Source of the DNA: Acestrorhynchus altus
Taxonomy: Eukaryota; Chordata; Actinopteri; Characiformes; Acestrorhynchidae
Length of the DNA stretch: 64,000 nt
Direction of reading: 5' to 3'
NCBI GenBank assembly: GCA_034509495.1
Contig: CM067503.1
Span: 3,456,633-3,520,632, forward strand
The position numbers and the translations under genes were made by a program. This document shows positions 33,331 through 46,075 of this stretch, piece after piece. The notes beneath the pieces are model-generated. The model was not told where the DNA came from. It saw only the letters and a list, made by a program, of their open reading frames with translations, and did not search any database. Each line of letters starts with the position of its first letter. The first letter of the stretch is position 1.

Positions 33331-36300
33331 CACCTGTATCTTTATCCATTTGAAATGAAGATCTATGATCTAATGGAAAAACGTATGTACACAATGTTTC
33401 TGCATCATAATTTGCACAAGACTGTACTCAGTCACCCCTTCAGACACCATCTCAGTTCCAGGCTGTAAATCGTCCTGAAATTAAATCGTAAACCTGCACA
33501 GCAGAGGCAACATCATGCGCTTGTTTTTCATATTGTGTACAGGTATGATTTTATATATATATTGCCCAGACCTAGCTTGATGTCAGCTGGCCTGAAAGGG
33601 CTGTTCTGCTGTTGTTATGGCCTTACAGTGTAGTCTGGTCCATGACAGGGCTTCATCAGCACTCTGCATTTTGATTTATACGTATTGTTCTGCAGCTGGC
33701 AGTGAAGGTGATGAATCAAGTGCACCAGGAGATGAATTTTCAGGGACATAAATGTGTTTGAGGATCACCTTGTGGCAGTTATTTTTATGGTGGACTGTAA
33801 TTATCAGCATTGTTTTTTGATTTATTTTGTGTGACTAAGTTCCATCAGGGAGATTTGTTTTGTTTGGATCTTTCAACCTCTCATTTCCAGAGAACGCGTC
33901 AGAGAAGCAAACGCGTTCCTTGTTGGGTCGTGGACGATGGCTTTTGGTCAGTATGGCTTTTGTCACAGGAAATCGGGTGCTTTCCAGTGTCCCTTCGTGA
34001 GCAGCTGTGAAACTAAGTATGACCTCAGCAGATGTGGATATTAGTTGCACATGGAGAGCTGAAAGATGCCTGACCACAGAAGGCTACTTCATAATGTTGG
34101 AGATGGAGATGCACCTTCCAGATTCGTCTTCAGTCTGAGGTTTGGACTCAGAACATTGGTGCTTTGTTAAGGCTTTAGATTATTTCTGGGTCATAAGATG
34201 TATCCTGGGTGACCCGATCACAGATGATTAGGCCTGTGTTTTGGCAGTATGATGCACATCAAGGTAAGGGATCACGATTTGATATATTGCGATACTTTTT
34301 GTAAGGCAATATATTGTGATATTTATACTTTTTAGTAAATTTCTAATAAATTTCTCACATAATTTCCAGGATCGACGTTCAGTAACTGAAGACTCGTTAG
34401 AGCAGTGACATGGTTGACGGGGCTTCGCTGTTGAGGAACCAGCGATGTGCTTTGGCATTCACACTGCAAAAGTAATGTGGTCCTATGCGTCTCTGACCAC
34501 CTCTGAATGTGGTTTAAGTGATTGGATTAAAATGCATCGTATCTTGTTCACACCTTTACTTTGTGCTGGTTAATTATGATCCGATCACCTGATGGGTAGA
34601 TGGGCAGGTGGGTAGGAAGATCTCAGCAGCTGTGGCAGAAGAATGTGAAAAGGGACTAAATTTAAGAAATAAGAGTAAAAAGATGAAAACGTGAAACTAG
34701 GACACAAAATAAAACTTTGAAAGCTACTTATTTTGATCCATTTATGGTTTATTTCACTCACTGTAAACGTTTCAGGCCGAAACATACAAGGAAGATCTCA
34801 TTAGCTTGCTGAGGTAACTTTAGTATTCGTTCAGCTAATGACTGACTGCCTTTCTCTGTAAGTTCATTTGAGCTGTTGTGGCTCTTTTTGGTCTTGTTTT
34901 GGCTTAAATTTGGGTCCTCAAAGTCCAGACCACGGTCTCAACCAAGGTTCCTGTTTATGATGTTGGTTTGTAGAGGTGTGTGTCTGACGCTGTCCTGACG
35001 ATAGCCTGCTCCAACGTCTTGTAGTTTGGCAGAAGGTCCGAACAATCATACGAACTGGACTATGGTTCATTTGTTGTGGACTGAGATTCTGGTCTTTTGA
35101 TCTGGACTGTGGTCTTTGGCACCTTTCACACCTGTAACTTTGCTTTGGACTGAAATGAAAGCTCTGAAAATCTGGACTAAACGAGGTTTGTGGGAAAGCA
35201 CCTTTAATGTAGAAGGTCTGGTGGGACCTCCTGCCCAGCGTGTGATGGGCTTTACGGTACATTTTCAACTTTAAAACCTCTGTAATTAGAATTATTAAAT
35301 TAACATAAGTTACATCCATAAAAATTTGTGCTACTATTGACTTCTTCCCTCCATTTGCAATCAATTACCAATTACCACAACTACCAATTACTTCTGCAAG
35401 CATTCTACTCACTGTATTTGTTTCTCCTACATCATTACTTCCATAAAAGGGAAATCGCAACTTCAAATTTTACCTTCAAACTACCATCTATTTACTGTCA
35501 TTGGATTAATTGATTAATCAATTAATCGATTAACGATTACGGCGACAACCAATTACTTCATTCTATTTACTATTACTCAATTATTGGTTAATTACTGCAA
35601 CTGCCAATTACTTCTACATCTTCTACTTCTACTTCAATATCTTCAGAACCTCATCTTAATCCTTACCTTCATAAAAATTAGACTGCAACCACGAATTACC
35701 TCAATCGTTCTATCAGGGCTGGGCTTCGAGATGTTAAAACCTCTGGATGTAGAAAAGGGAACAGCTGGTCAAGTGTAAGAATCCGAGACACTTCAACAAG
35801 AACCAAACTGATGTTTAAGAGAAAAGTAACTTGGCAAAGCTACCAAAAAGTAGTACCTACTCAAAGTAAGTTGAGAAATGACAGGGTCATGGACACACTG
35901 ATGCTCTTGACGGACACATTTCACCACCTGCATGACATTGTAGTTCCCTCACATTCCACTATGATTTATGATTTAGGGCTCTAAAATGTAGTCAAAGTAG
36001 TGGTTAATTAAATAAATCGAAGACTGATGATTGAGCTTTTTGGCAGATGCGCCTTCATTTATTAAAAATAACGGTTACGCTAGTCAGTCAAGGGAACCGT
36101 TCATCGAGAGAACGGTCTATTATTTACACACAAACTTCGACAAACTCTGTGAGAGTCAGTCTTAAAATCTCAGATCAACAGCTCTCGTTTCACTGTTAAA
36201 GACGGTGGTCTGAAAGGTTTGAGCGCGAACCCGACGTCATCTGCGTTTCGGTTTCTGTTCTTCATTGTTCGACTTCCCGCCCTTCCTCCAAAAGCACATC

Positions 36301-36715
36301 TGTTCAGAGGTGAGGAACTCGGGCAGTGCTGCTGAAGTTTAGGAGGGCAGTTTGTTTAGGTCCTCCGAGGCCAATCGGAGGCGTTTCTCTGCCAGCTTGG
36401 CTGGTTTCTAAGGAGACCTGCTGCAGAGCTTGAGTTTCAGCAGCTGGGTGGGAGGTTGCTTCTCCCATGTGGGTCAAAGGAGACGCACCAAATGCTGGGA
36501 GTTTAAGCTCCTTTTTTAGAAAGGAGCGCCGGGCGGTGAAGACTTCACCCAGTGGCAGGGTTGTTTAGAGTTAGGGCTGGAAGGTGTGACCAGAAATGTG
36601 CATCGTATCGCAGTTTTTATCATTATGAAATAAATTGAATTCGTTTGCAGGACTAGAGTTGAAGTAGGTTCGTAGCGTTAACGTCCTCACGAATTAAAGA
36701 AATCTTTGATAACTG

Positions 36716-36718
<3 letters not shown>

Positions 36719-36756
<38 letters not shown>
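36719..36756. repeat. (GT)n microsatellite
   Basis: About 19 GT units in ubr5 intron 1. Confidence 0.98.
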
Positions 36757-39095
36757 TAATAACGATAGTTTGTCAATCTATACGTTTTGTTACGAGATAT
36801 CGTGGATAAATCTCAATTTAAACTTCAGAATTTGCTGCTATTGATTTACTTCTGACATACATTTTGTCCAAATATCGTGGACAATGCTGTGAAAATATCT
36901 TTAACTATAGTGTTTCCTCGTCCCCACAAAATGAGTCTCCAAAGGAATTGGTTTGTATGAATCGGTTTGTCCTGCTCGTGATCGTTTGTCCCCGATCTGA
37001 TCCGAGTCTCGTCGTTCTGGATATCAGCCGGTATCGATCTAATCCACTCTGTGTTTGTATTAATAATACATTCGTACGGTTTAGATCAGACGTGCTGCTC
37101 ATTCATTCTGAAGAGTTTGTGTAATGAGACATTCTGGACTCTCGACTGTTCTTACAGTGTTTAATATTTTATAATCCAGTCTGACCGACACCCTGACCAT
37201 TCAACACACGTGTGTGTGTGTTGCAGTAGTACACACTCTGGGCTGATCTCGGATCTACGGATGTGAAATAACTAGTTTATAACGTGGTAAGTGCGTGTGT
37301 TATGATGTTCACCGTCACAGTCGTGCTCCACTCTGAGAAGCTCCTCACAGCTCTGGTGACTGTTCGTTAATGGTGCTCTGAACGCCGTGGTTAAAACAAA
37401 GACTCCGAACTGGTTTGAAGTTAAAATAGATATCCTGGATTGCTCGGGACTGGTGAAGGGAGCGAGGCTGAGTCTAAAATGGATCGTCCCTTCCCAATCA
37501 GTCTGACCCGCAACACAAGGACTAGATGAACAGGCGGAAAGGGCGCAAAACAGTGGACTGTCCTCATCACCACCAGGGTCATAACTGGCTTTTCTGTTCC
37601 CTTCCTGTACGCTGTGATGTATGGCACAGGGATGGAAGCGGGTATATCTGTAATCCTTATTTATGTCTCAGTTCCTCACTTCCGTCCATGTTCGGAATGT
37701 TGTGGAAAACGATACACCGCGTTCACCACGTAACAGGAAGTCTGAACCTGTGTGTAGTGATAAATTCCCAAATAACGAGGAACTTATTTTTGTTCTACAA
37801 AAATAGCCACGCTCGTGAAAATTGAGATCCGGTCCGAGTGTGTGTTCACGAGTTCGATAGGTCAGTGTGCTCCTGACACGTTCAGCTGACGTTCTCCTCC
37901 AGAGACGCTTCTTCTGGCCCTCAGTGGACGTCACTGCGTTTCTGTTTCGGGTTGAGCTCTGGGTGCTTCGTGCTGATAAGAGATCCGTTCACACTCAGGA
38001 AATCACTGATCGCTGATACTGAAACTGACTGATGGTTCTATTCAGAGAGAAGTGTGTGTAACGCTGGCCTCGCAGCTCTGCTAGCAGAAGGTCCGTGATC
38101 AGATTGTGATCTGGACCTGTGATCTGCTCTTTTTGTAGAAGTGGCACTTTTTCATTTCAGACATTGACTCACTGTTATTTCTTTGTTAGTAAAAAGAGAA
38201 ACTGCTCTAGTATTGGTGGCTTCTTCATGACGGTGGGCTTTACGGTGTTGGAGAAACCAGACCAGGAACCTGTATTTTCACTCTGAAGAACGTGTTCGGT
38301 GTAGCTGTGCTTTTATAGTAAAGCGCTGATTTATAGAATGAAAATATTGAATCAGCTTAAACTAAAATTGACAGAGGAAAAAAAACATATAAAAAGAACA
38401 TTTATGATTATAGAGGGAGAGCGAGAGGTCAGTGACTTGTACGGACTGCCCGCTGGTTGTTGTGACCATCGTGACCGCTTCGCTTTACACCCAAACCGCG
38501 TAACATTAGCTAAGTAAGCGATCATTGATGGTAGTCATCAGTGAAACATCACTGCTGTGGTGTTAAGCTGGCTGCGTCCCTAGCAGGTTGACTCGTCTCC
38601 TCCCCCCACGTCAGGTCACATGACCTCAACCGAACGCTATCTTGTGACTTGTTCCGAGGTTCTCTGACCAGCAGATGATTGCGTGTAAAGTCTTACACGA
38701 TCAAAAGATGCACAACCAGCTACCAGATGGTTCCTGCCTCAGTTCTCCGTCGTTCCGTAGCCAGATACAACCGGAAATCTCTTATCTGAGCAGCTCATTA
38801 GAGTCTTTTCTTAACGTGAAAGTCACACGACGACGTCTGTAAATGTTGATAAAGTTCAAATCCCAATGTAACGCGTGTCACAACGCCAGTTTCGTACTGT
38901 TTAAATGGCTCGTTTCTGAACCATTACATGTGTCGTAACAGACGTTACACTTTCAAAATGAGCTCGTTTTGCTTCGTTAAACGTTGAATGAAGACCCAGG
39001 TCTTTCATGAGCTCTTAACTCATTAAAGGATAATTACACTGAATCTTGTGGGTTTTGAGGTCCATTCTGACGTTTGTGTTTGGCATCATCTAAGC

Positions 39096-39205
39096 TTGAG
39101 GAATCTCTGGATTCAGACTAGTTAAGGATATTTTCCGAGTGAACAGCAAAGCTCTTTTAAGTCGCTCTGGATAAGACCGTCCGCCAAATGCCGTAAATGC
39201 AATGT
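39096..39205 (+). mobile_element. L2-like LINE 3' tail fragment
   Basis: Matches the tail of the element at 5476-5942: tgaggaatctctggattc, then a ggatattttccgagtgaac stretch, gtcgctctggataag and aaatgccgtaaatg. It lies 245 bases before ubr5 exon 2. Confidence 0.7.
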
Positions 39206-39449
39206 TCACTATAGTTTGCGTTGTATTTATTCTGGTATCAGTGTTTTTATTGAGAACATAAACATGCTTTCCACTTCAAGAGGTGTGTTCATTCAGATTT
39301 TCACAGGTGCCGAAGACATCTGCTGTAGAATTCGATATATCGGTATACAGTGCTGAACCGTAGGAGTTAAGCCACACCCACTGTTAACTCAGATGTACAT
39401 GATGGATCTTAGAAGACCTCAAAACAAATGTTTCTTTCTTTCTCTACAG

Positions 39450-42400
39450 ACTTCGAGAAGTGTCTGAAAAACTCAACAAATACAACTGCAACAGGTGAGG
39501 AAAGCTGTGTGGATTCCCGAACGGTACTTTTATAAGGTTTTCAAGACGTATAAAAGCGGTTCTGTGTGCAGAGAAGAACCTGTACGCTGTAGTTTAAAGG
39601 TCGGGCTGATGTTCAGAACAAATGACCAGTGTGATTTTACCCGTGACGATTATTTCATTGTTCTTTTAATACAGTTTTTTCATGACCGTCCCCTTAAAAA
39701 CGTACCATCGTGTGTGTAATCACGTGACTCCACTGCTTCCAGTCCACAACATGGAGGACAACTCGAACCCTGAGCCAGCTGAGCCACGCGAGCAGCTTGC
39801 ACCAAAGAAATGTCGTCTCTTGTTTGGACACATTTCGGCTTTAGTGACGGTGACGCTGATAAAAACAACAAAATGATTAATGGTAATTGTGGTAAAATGT
39901 TCAATTAACACTGATTAGAGGTCGTATCTCCCGGCACTAATTATAGACACGTCTGACGATTAAGGGACGTAATATGCAAGTTGTTAACGTCCCGATATCG
40001 CTGTAAATCATGACCTCAAATCAATCGCAATTTGAACGCCGTCTTCACTAAAGCCAAAGTGTGTCCAAAAGATGATCGTGGCAGCTGCTCGAGTTGCTCA
40101 GCCTGCTCTGCATTTGAGTTCTCGTCCACTGGAGAGGACGGAGACAAGTGACTTCTTGCGCGGTAATGTCTTTAAGGAGACACGCTGTGGTGAAAAGAAT
40201 AAAACAATAGTCACGTTTTGATGAATTCCAGCCCTTAGTTCAGTCTTCAATAAACACTGTCTTCATCTTGCACCATCTAACATTGTCCTCTCTACATTCC
40301 AGTCACCCACAGCTCAGCTTGCTGGAGCAGGCCACGCTAAAGCAGTGTGTGGTTGGACCAAACCATGCTGGCTTTCTGCTTGAGGTAACCTTCCAGTCTA
40401 GCTTTCGTTCTTCTGTATTAACTGTACACCTGCCTGTCCTTAAACCATGTGACGTGACGTTGTCCCTCTTTTTCAGGATGGACGGATCTGCAGGATAAGC
40501 TTTGCTGTCCAGCCCGATCGATTGGAGTTGGGGAAGCCGGATGGAAATGATGGGTGAGACTCTAGTCATGTTTACAAACATTGAAAGGAGAGTTTTAAGT
40601 GTCATTTGGGCTGAATTTGGTGTGGAGAGGTTTAGCTGGCTGCGCTTTTTGGTTGTAGACTAAATTACGAACTTTAGGTTGGTCGCTCCTCCCCCTCCAC
40701 CCGAAAGGAATAGTTCAAAGTGGAGATGTGGCACTGCTGCCTGTTCCTTTCCTGCTGCCAGTGCTGATATTGAGATCTTGAGTATCAGATAATACAGCGA
40801 GACGGACGCACTCATTTCCCCTTCAGATACAGCCGTTATCTTCAGTCAAACGCTCTACTGCACCCTCCCAGTGTTCGGGTAGACCTCTGCAGTCTCGTTG
40901 TTCCGCGGTGCAGCAGTCGGGCTGGACATTGTCAAAGAACTGGAGATATGAATCACAAAACGGAGGGTGTGAGTCAGCATTTTGTCTTTAAATGCAAAAC
41001 TCTGAGCAGGACGATATTTAGCTCGCCCTCAGTCCAGTAGCTGCGGTCAATCAGATTTTGTCCGTAACGGTTTTACTGTTCCACAACCCTACTCCTATAT
41101 TTTTCTGTCTTATGTCTCTGGGTTCTCTGTCTCCTATGGTTATAATTGAGATTAATGAGAGTTGGTGCCTGCAAGCTATACCGGAAGGGACATGTCTTTT
41201 AGATTTCCCTGCACTGGAACTAAGGGACCGAGACCAACCCCTATAAGAACCCGGTAGCATTATCCCACCTCCACCAAACTTTTATGGTTGGCAGAATGCA
41301 GCCGGGCAGGAAACGTTCTCCAACGTCACTTGCCAAACCCAGACTTGACCATCAGGCTGCTAGAACACACCGTAGAACACCTTTCACTGCTCCAGGTCAT
41401 CGCATTAACCCACATACTATTGAGGAACATGTGAAAGTTCAACCCAGTGTCCCCAAACCATCCAGAATGCTTATCCAGTGAGTTAGTTTGGAGTTTTTAC
41501 CCGTAGTAAAGTGCGGCTCGAGTAGATGGTCGTGGGTTATGTTCTAGAATAGCTTCGTAATCAGGTTTCTTTCAATTTTGCACAATTTCAGGGATCCGGA
41601 GACATTTGGGACAAAGATGTACAACTTTGACTCCTCTGTTAGTTTCTCTGAGAAGGACATTCATCTTCAGAGCTTCAGAGTAGTTTCATGATTTCGGACC
41701 CTTACCGACGTGCCGTCTGTAGCTCTAAACCTCGTTTTCATCTCCTGCTTTTTGAAAGCCCGTCTCCGTGTATTCGCCAGACGCGCTGCTTTCTGTCCCC
41801 ACTTTAAATCCGCTCTCCTCACCATTTGTGATCAAATGAAAAGTGCTGCTGGTGGTGCTTCTGCAGAGCATGTGCTTTGCTCACAGACATGATAAAGTAA
41901 GCTGAATGTTGTAAAGCAAGCGAGTCTGTTTAGAGTGTAATGGCCCAGGGGCATTGTGGGATTTTCTTAGTTATTCCATCTGTCTCTCTTTCTTGTCTTT
42001 AAAGCAGTGTATGTCTGGGCCTGCTGCTAGATTTCTGTACTCAGAGTCCCAGTCCCAGTCCCAGAGCTGTAAATGAGTTAGCTTTGCAGTAAAGCAACTG
42101 GTTTAAGGGTTTGGGGGACATCCATCCACGAGCTGCCAGTTGTCTCTTAAGGCATATTTCTTGGGGGTTTCGGAATAAAATGGCATTGCGTTGCTTTAAG
42201 CAACAGTTTGCTTGTTTTCTCACTTGTATCTCAGCAGTGTGGCTTTAATCTCCCCTAGTTCTCTTTTTGGTTCTGTCATTCCTAAACCAGATAATGAGCC
42301 CCCCTCCCCCTTCTCCCCGCCCCCCCACCTCCTTTAAACATTTATCCAAGCATGATAAAGAGCCCGGCAGCCGTTATGAATGGAAAGGGTTTTGTTTGTT

Positions 42401-42734
42401 TGAGTTTCAAGCAGCCAGTTTGTTATCCAAGGGTGTTGCCGATTGCCAAGCTAGTCAGCCCCTAAATACTACCCCCCCCACTGGTTCACTATATCAGACA
42501 GACAGAAATTAATGGGCCCAATTGGCTTCTGTGCCTGGATTTCCAGGATCTACTCAATAGTCCCCTGCTGGGACTATAGGTGTGTAACTGAAATGTCCGG
42601 TTTTTTGTTTCCAGTTCAAAGTTGAGCAGTGGCTCAGGGACAGGAAGGACCTCCAGGCCAGGTAGGACTAGTGATCCGCCCTGGTTCCTGTCTGGTTCTG
42701 ACACTTTGGGCCGACTGGCAGGCAACACCCTTGG
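39450..42734 (+). CDS. ubr5: UBR5 exons 2-5
   Basis: Exons: 39450-39494, 40303-40384, 40477-40553, 42615-42734, all GT-AG and in phase. Products in order: LREVSEKLNKYN; the LLEQATLKQCVVGPNHAGFL segment; DGRICRISFAVQPDRLELG; and a Ser/Gly/Arg-rich linker with GRTSRPGRTSD and LSGSDTLGRLAGNTLG. These align nearly residue for residue with mammalian UBR5. The part before the linker belongs to the N-terminal beta-propeller-like (RCC1-like) region. Introns 3-5 hold no other gene. Confidence 0.95.
41240..41400. mobile_element. DNA transposon fragment in ubr5 intron 4
   Basis: The ccacctccaccaaacttttat and ggcagaatgcagccgggcag segments, then caaacccagacttgaccatc and tttcactgctccag, are a recognisable stretch of a widespread fish DNA transposon, probably Tc1-like and in reverse. 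It is too short and eroded to assign firmly. Confidence 0.45.
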
Positions 42735-43352
42735 GTAAGTTGTTGGCAGGGGCGTATCCAGTAGTACAAAGACCGTCAGGTAATGTTGGCAGCCAGACGA
42801 CACGGTGGCTCAGATCCCCATTTTCCCACCTTTGTTTCTTTGCTTTTTCCCTATAAATTCCTCCAGTAAATCAGATTCCACAACCTTATAAAAATGTTAT
42901 AAACGTTTCCAAGAAACGGGCAAAAAAATGCAACTGGAGTAATGAGTATTGAGTGTCTGAGCTCAGTATTGCATCCAATTGTATGGAACCGTAGAGATCA
43001 GTAAATTTGAACATTTACACTTAAAACACGAAAGCTGTTCACACAGTCTGACCGAAGGTGTGGCTGCTGTAGATTTTCTAAGTGTAAATTAATGACATTT
43101 ATAAAGAAGTTACACATCTTTTGTGCCATCACTTTTGCACAGTTAAAGTCTTAAGTTTACGAATGGCACAAAAACGCCACCAATCATTGATCCTCTTATT
43201 TTCACTGGAAATGTCAGATAAACGCTTTACGGGTGGCTGATGTGGTTAAATCACAATATTTAAATCATTATTATGATTCAAAATGTAAAATTATTTTGAC
43301 ACCCAAGCAGCAGATTCTTAAAAACTGCTATTTTTATTATTTTATTTGTGTG

Positions 43353-43356
<4 letters not shown>

Positions 43357-43391
<35 letters not shown>
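43357..43391. repeat. (CA)n microsatellite
   Basis: About 17 CA units in ubr5 intron 5, some 300 bases before exon 6. Confidence 0.98.
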
Positions 43392-43395
<4 letters not shown>

Positions 43396-43687
43396 TTAGT
43401 ATTATGTATCTCAAAGTATTGTCATATTTCCCTCCCTGCTGCCCTTTCATGAAGCACATTTTGTGTTTGTTTATTATTATCGTTGTTGTTGTTTACATAC
43501 TGTATGCAAATACTCCTGTCTCCAGAATGTCAGCTTTACAAGAGAATGAACCCAGCATTCACCAACCTTCTCTCGTAAAGCTGCCATTTGGAGATACCGG
43601 GTTTCTGTGTGACTGTGATGGATGTTTCAGTGCAGCTCTCCATTAACGGATCACCGTCCCTAACTTTGAACGCCCGTGTCTCGCCAG

Positions 43688-43967
43688 GAGCCGCTGGAGT
43701 TCAGGAGTTAGTGGAGGAGGCGGCGGCGGTGGAGGTGGAGGCAGCGGAGGTGGAGGAACAGGTGGAGGCAGCGGTGGCGGAGGCGGTGGTGGGGGAGGCG
43801 GGGGAGGGGGCGGAGGCTCCTCGGGCCGATCCAGCACCGCGGCTCGGGATTCGCGCAGGCAGACCCGCGTCATCCGCACCGGCAGAGATCGGGGCTCTGG
43901 CCTGCTTGGCAGCCAACCACAGCCCGTCATCCCTGCATCTGTGATCCCTGAGGAGCTCATCTCTCAG
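43688..43967 (+). CDS. ubr5: UBR5 exon 6 with expanded glycine tract
   Basis: 280 bases, phases agree with exons 5 and 7. It encodes SRWSSGVS, then 35 residues of pattern G10-S-G4-T-G3-S-G15 (43713-43817), then SSGRSSTAARDSRRQTRVI, RTGRDRGSGLLGSQPQPV and IPASVIPEELISQ, which starts the UBA domain. Mammalian UBR5 has only a short GGSGGG stretch at this point. All glycine codons are mixed GGN, not one pure triplet. The tract is likely a disordered linker between the propeller and the UBA domain. Confidence 0.95.
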
Positions 43968-44254
43968 GTAACATCAGCAGCTCGTTTACTACCGCAGCCG
44001 TTATTTAGCCGAATATGGCCTCAGCAAAGACTTCTTCAGATCGAATCCAGTAACGAGACGGAAATACATTTAGCCAATGAAATACAGTCGTGAAAAAGAG
44101 GAGATTCAGATCATCCGTACTTGTGTCTCATAACGGTGGAGGGATCTGCTTTAACTGATGTTCCACGTAATTCATTTCTTTTTTCTGTTTGTAGTTCAGG
44201 ATTTTTTTTCTTCGTGTTCCTCGTTAGTAATACGCTTTGAATAAAAGTACTAGA

Positions 44255-44395
44255 TTAGATTAGATAGAACTTTATTGATCCCTTGGGACGGTTCCCTCAG
44301 GGAAATTAAGGTTCCCGCAGCAGCATCAGTACAGTACATTATAAAATACAGATACAGTGCATGAAAAAGGAGTCCTGTAGGAGGCGCTATTGCAC
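44255..44395. mobile_element. dispersed TTTATTGATCCC repeat
   Basis: tagatagaactttattgatc followed by ggttccctcagggaaattaa is a common fish interspersed repeat. A truncated relative (gagggttccctcagggaaat) lies at about 50445-50495 in intron 12. Confidence 0.6.
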
Positions 44396-44598
44396 GTTAT
44401 TATTCCACTTTTGAACTGTTTATTGCACCGGTTGTGTTGTGGTCGGGTTGCCGGTTGTAGCCCATGATTGTATCCAAAAAGTGTCCTTCCCAAGACAAAC
44501 TGACGCTTTATTGGCCGCAGTTCACCGTTCTAATCAATTACTGTGGTGTAAAACCCGGTGTTTCAGTGGAGTGATATTTGGTGGTCTTGTTTCTTCAG

Positions 44599-46075
44599 GC
44601 CCAGGTGGTTCTGCAGGGAAAGTCGAGGAGCGTCATCATCCGAGAGCTCCAGCGAACCAACCTGGACGTGAACCTGGCTGTGAACAACCTGCTGAGCCGG
44701 GACGACGAGGATGGAGACGACGGAGACGACACAGCCAGCGAGTCGTACTTACCTGGAGGTGCTTCTCACGGGCCTTTGTTCATGTCATGCAGGATCTAGC
44801 TGCTTGTTTAGATCGTATTTACATTTCTCTCGTTACTGAGACACGTGATGTAGAAAGTGGACGTCTTACACTGCAGTAGTGACGGTCCTTCGATCAGGAG
44901 TAGACAGGGTGAATTCACTAGGGGGCAGTGAGCACACGTGCCCAGGGTGGTGGGCAGCCCTGTCAATGGCCCCATGTGGAGTTAAGTGCCTTGCTCAGTC
45001 CCTGCAAGCTCAGGGATTCGAACCGGCGACCTTCCAGTCACGAAGGCCGGTTCCCGAACCACCAGTCCACGGCTGCCGTTCCCAGTTAGAGGTTGTGTAA
45101 GTGCGGCTCTACTTTGGATGCTCGTCTTAAATGAGGAGCTACGAATATACAGCTTTTTTCAAAGTAGTCTAATTTGTTGAACTCGCTTGTAAGTTTACTC
45201 TTATTCAGCAGGCTGACATTTGTCCACAAGGGGGTGCTGTTTACACTGACGGCGGCAAAAGAGCTAGTCGTATTGGGCGGAGTTCACCGAAGCTTTCCTA
45301 AAGGCTTGGAGTGAAATATAAGGAGCATAAAGTTCACTTCTTAAACGAATTATTCTCGATTTTCTTAAGAACCTTTGATCATGACATGTTTTTGAATGCT
45401 TGGATTGATCGCTTGTTTGTTCTTTACTGCACAGATTTGATTGAATAATGGAAATAATGAGAAATGGAATTAAAAATGTTGCAACAGAGACGCGCAAGCA
45501 GCTGGAATAACACCCTGGGGCCGATTTTGACTTGCTGGACCTGAAATACCCACCTCTGCTACCAATTATTGCCCTGAACAATAGAAGCCACTCTTATCTT
45601 CTCATCTAAAGGCTCATATCTCTGACGTTCTGTGGTTCAGTGTTTTAAGAACCTTTGTATTGTAGAGTTATGAGATGATTCTTTATCTAATATAAGCAGA
45701 AACAGTGGCACAGGTGCCAGCTTATAGAATTTAGAATTATAATATTTATAATTAAGATGCTGGGCTGTGGGACGTTCTAATAAGGCTTTGGAAGCACTGG
45801 GTCCGTCTCCAGCTGTACTTTAAGCATGTCAGATAAGGCTGCAGAGACGACTTCCCAACAGTTCTGAAGCTTAGGACAGAGACCAGTATCGAACTGGGAA
45901 TCTAATTCATGCATGTGCTCTACAGAAGACCTGATGTCGTTGCTGGATGCAGACATTCACTCTGCACACCCCAGCGTGATCATCGACGCAGACGCCATGT
46001 TCTCGGAGGACATCAGTTACTTCGGCTACCCCTCCTTCCGTCGCTCGTCGCTGTCGCGCCTCGGCTCCTCAAGAG
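44599..46075 (+). CDS. ubr5: UBR5 exons 7-8 (UBA domain and acidic linker)
   Basis: Exons 44599-44758 and 45926-46075. Exon 7 encodes AQVVLQGKSRSVIIRELQRT and NLDVNLAVNNLLS, the three-helix ubiquitin-binding UBA domain, then an acidic run (DDEDGDDGDD) and TASESYLPG. Exon 8 encodes EDLMSLLDADIHSAHPSVII, DADAMFSEDISYFGYPSFRR and SSLSRLGSSR. Nearly identical to mammals. The six-residue VLLLPL insert that follows SSR in some mammalian isoforms was not found as an exon here. Confidence 0.96.
44905..45085 (-). mobile_element. tRNA-type SINE in ubr5 intron 7
   Basis: Reverse copy of the 28917 family: ttcactagggggcagtgagc, gagttaagtgccttgctc, ggattcgaaccggcgacc (B-box in reverse) and gaaccaccagtccacggctg. 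Confidence 0.75.

Larger units (their letters stand above)
30651..39449 (+). other. ubr5: ubr5 intron 1, body
   Basis: About 9.6 kb separates exon 1 (donor 29841) from exon 2 (acceptor 39448-39449). Apart from the repeats listed separately I recognise no gene. Several short patches with a gggatgggcgata or agggctgg start (31260, 36563) look like pieces of a common fish transposon. 35330-35720 is a low-complexity taccaattact region. Confidence 0.6.

Noticed and set aside
43643..43960. Minus-strand polyproline open frame
   Set aside because: It is the antisense shadow of UBR5 exon 6 glycine codons.
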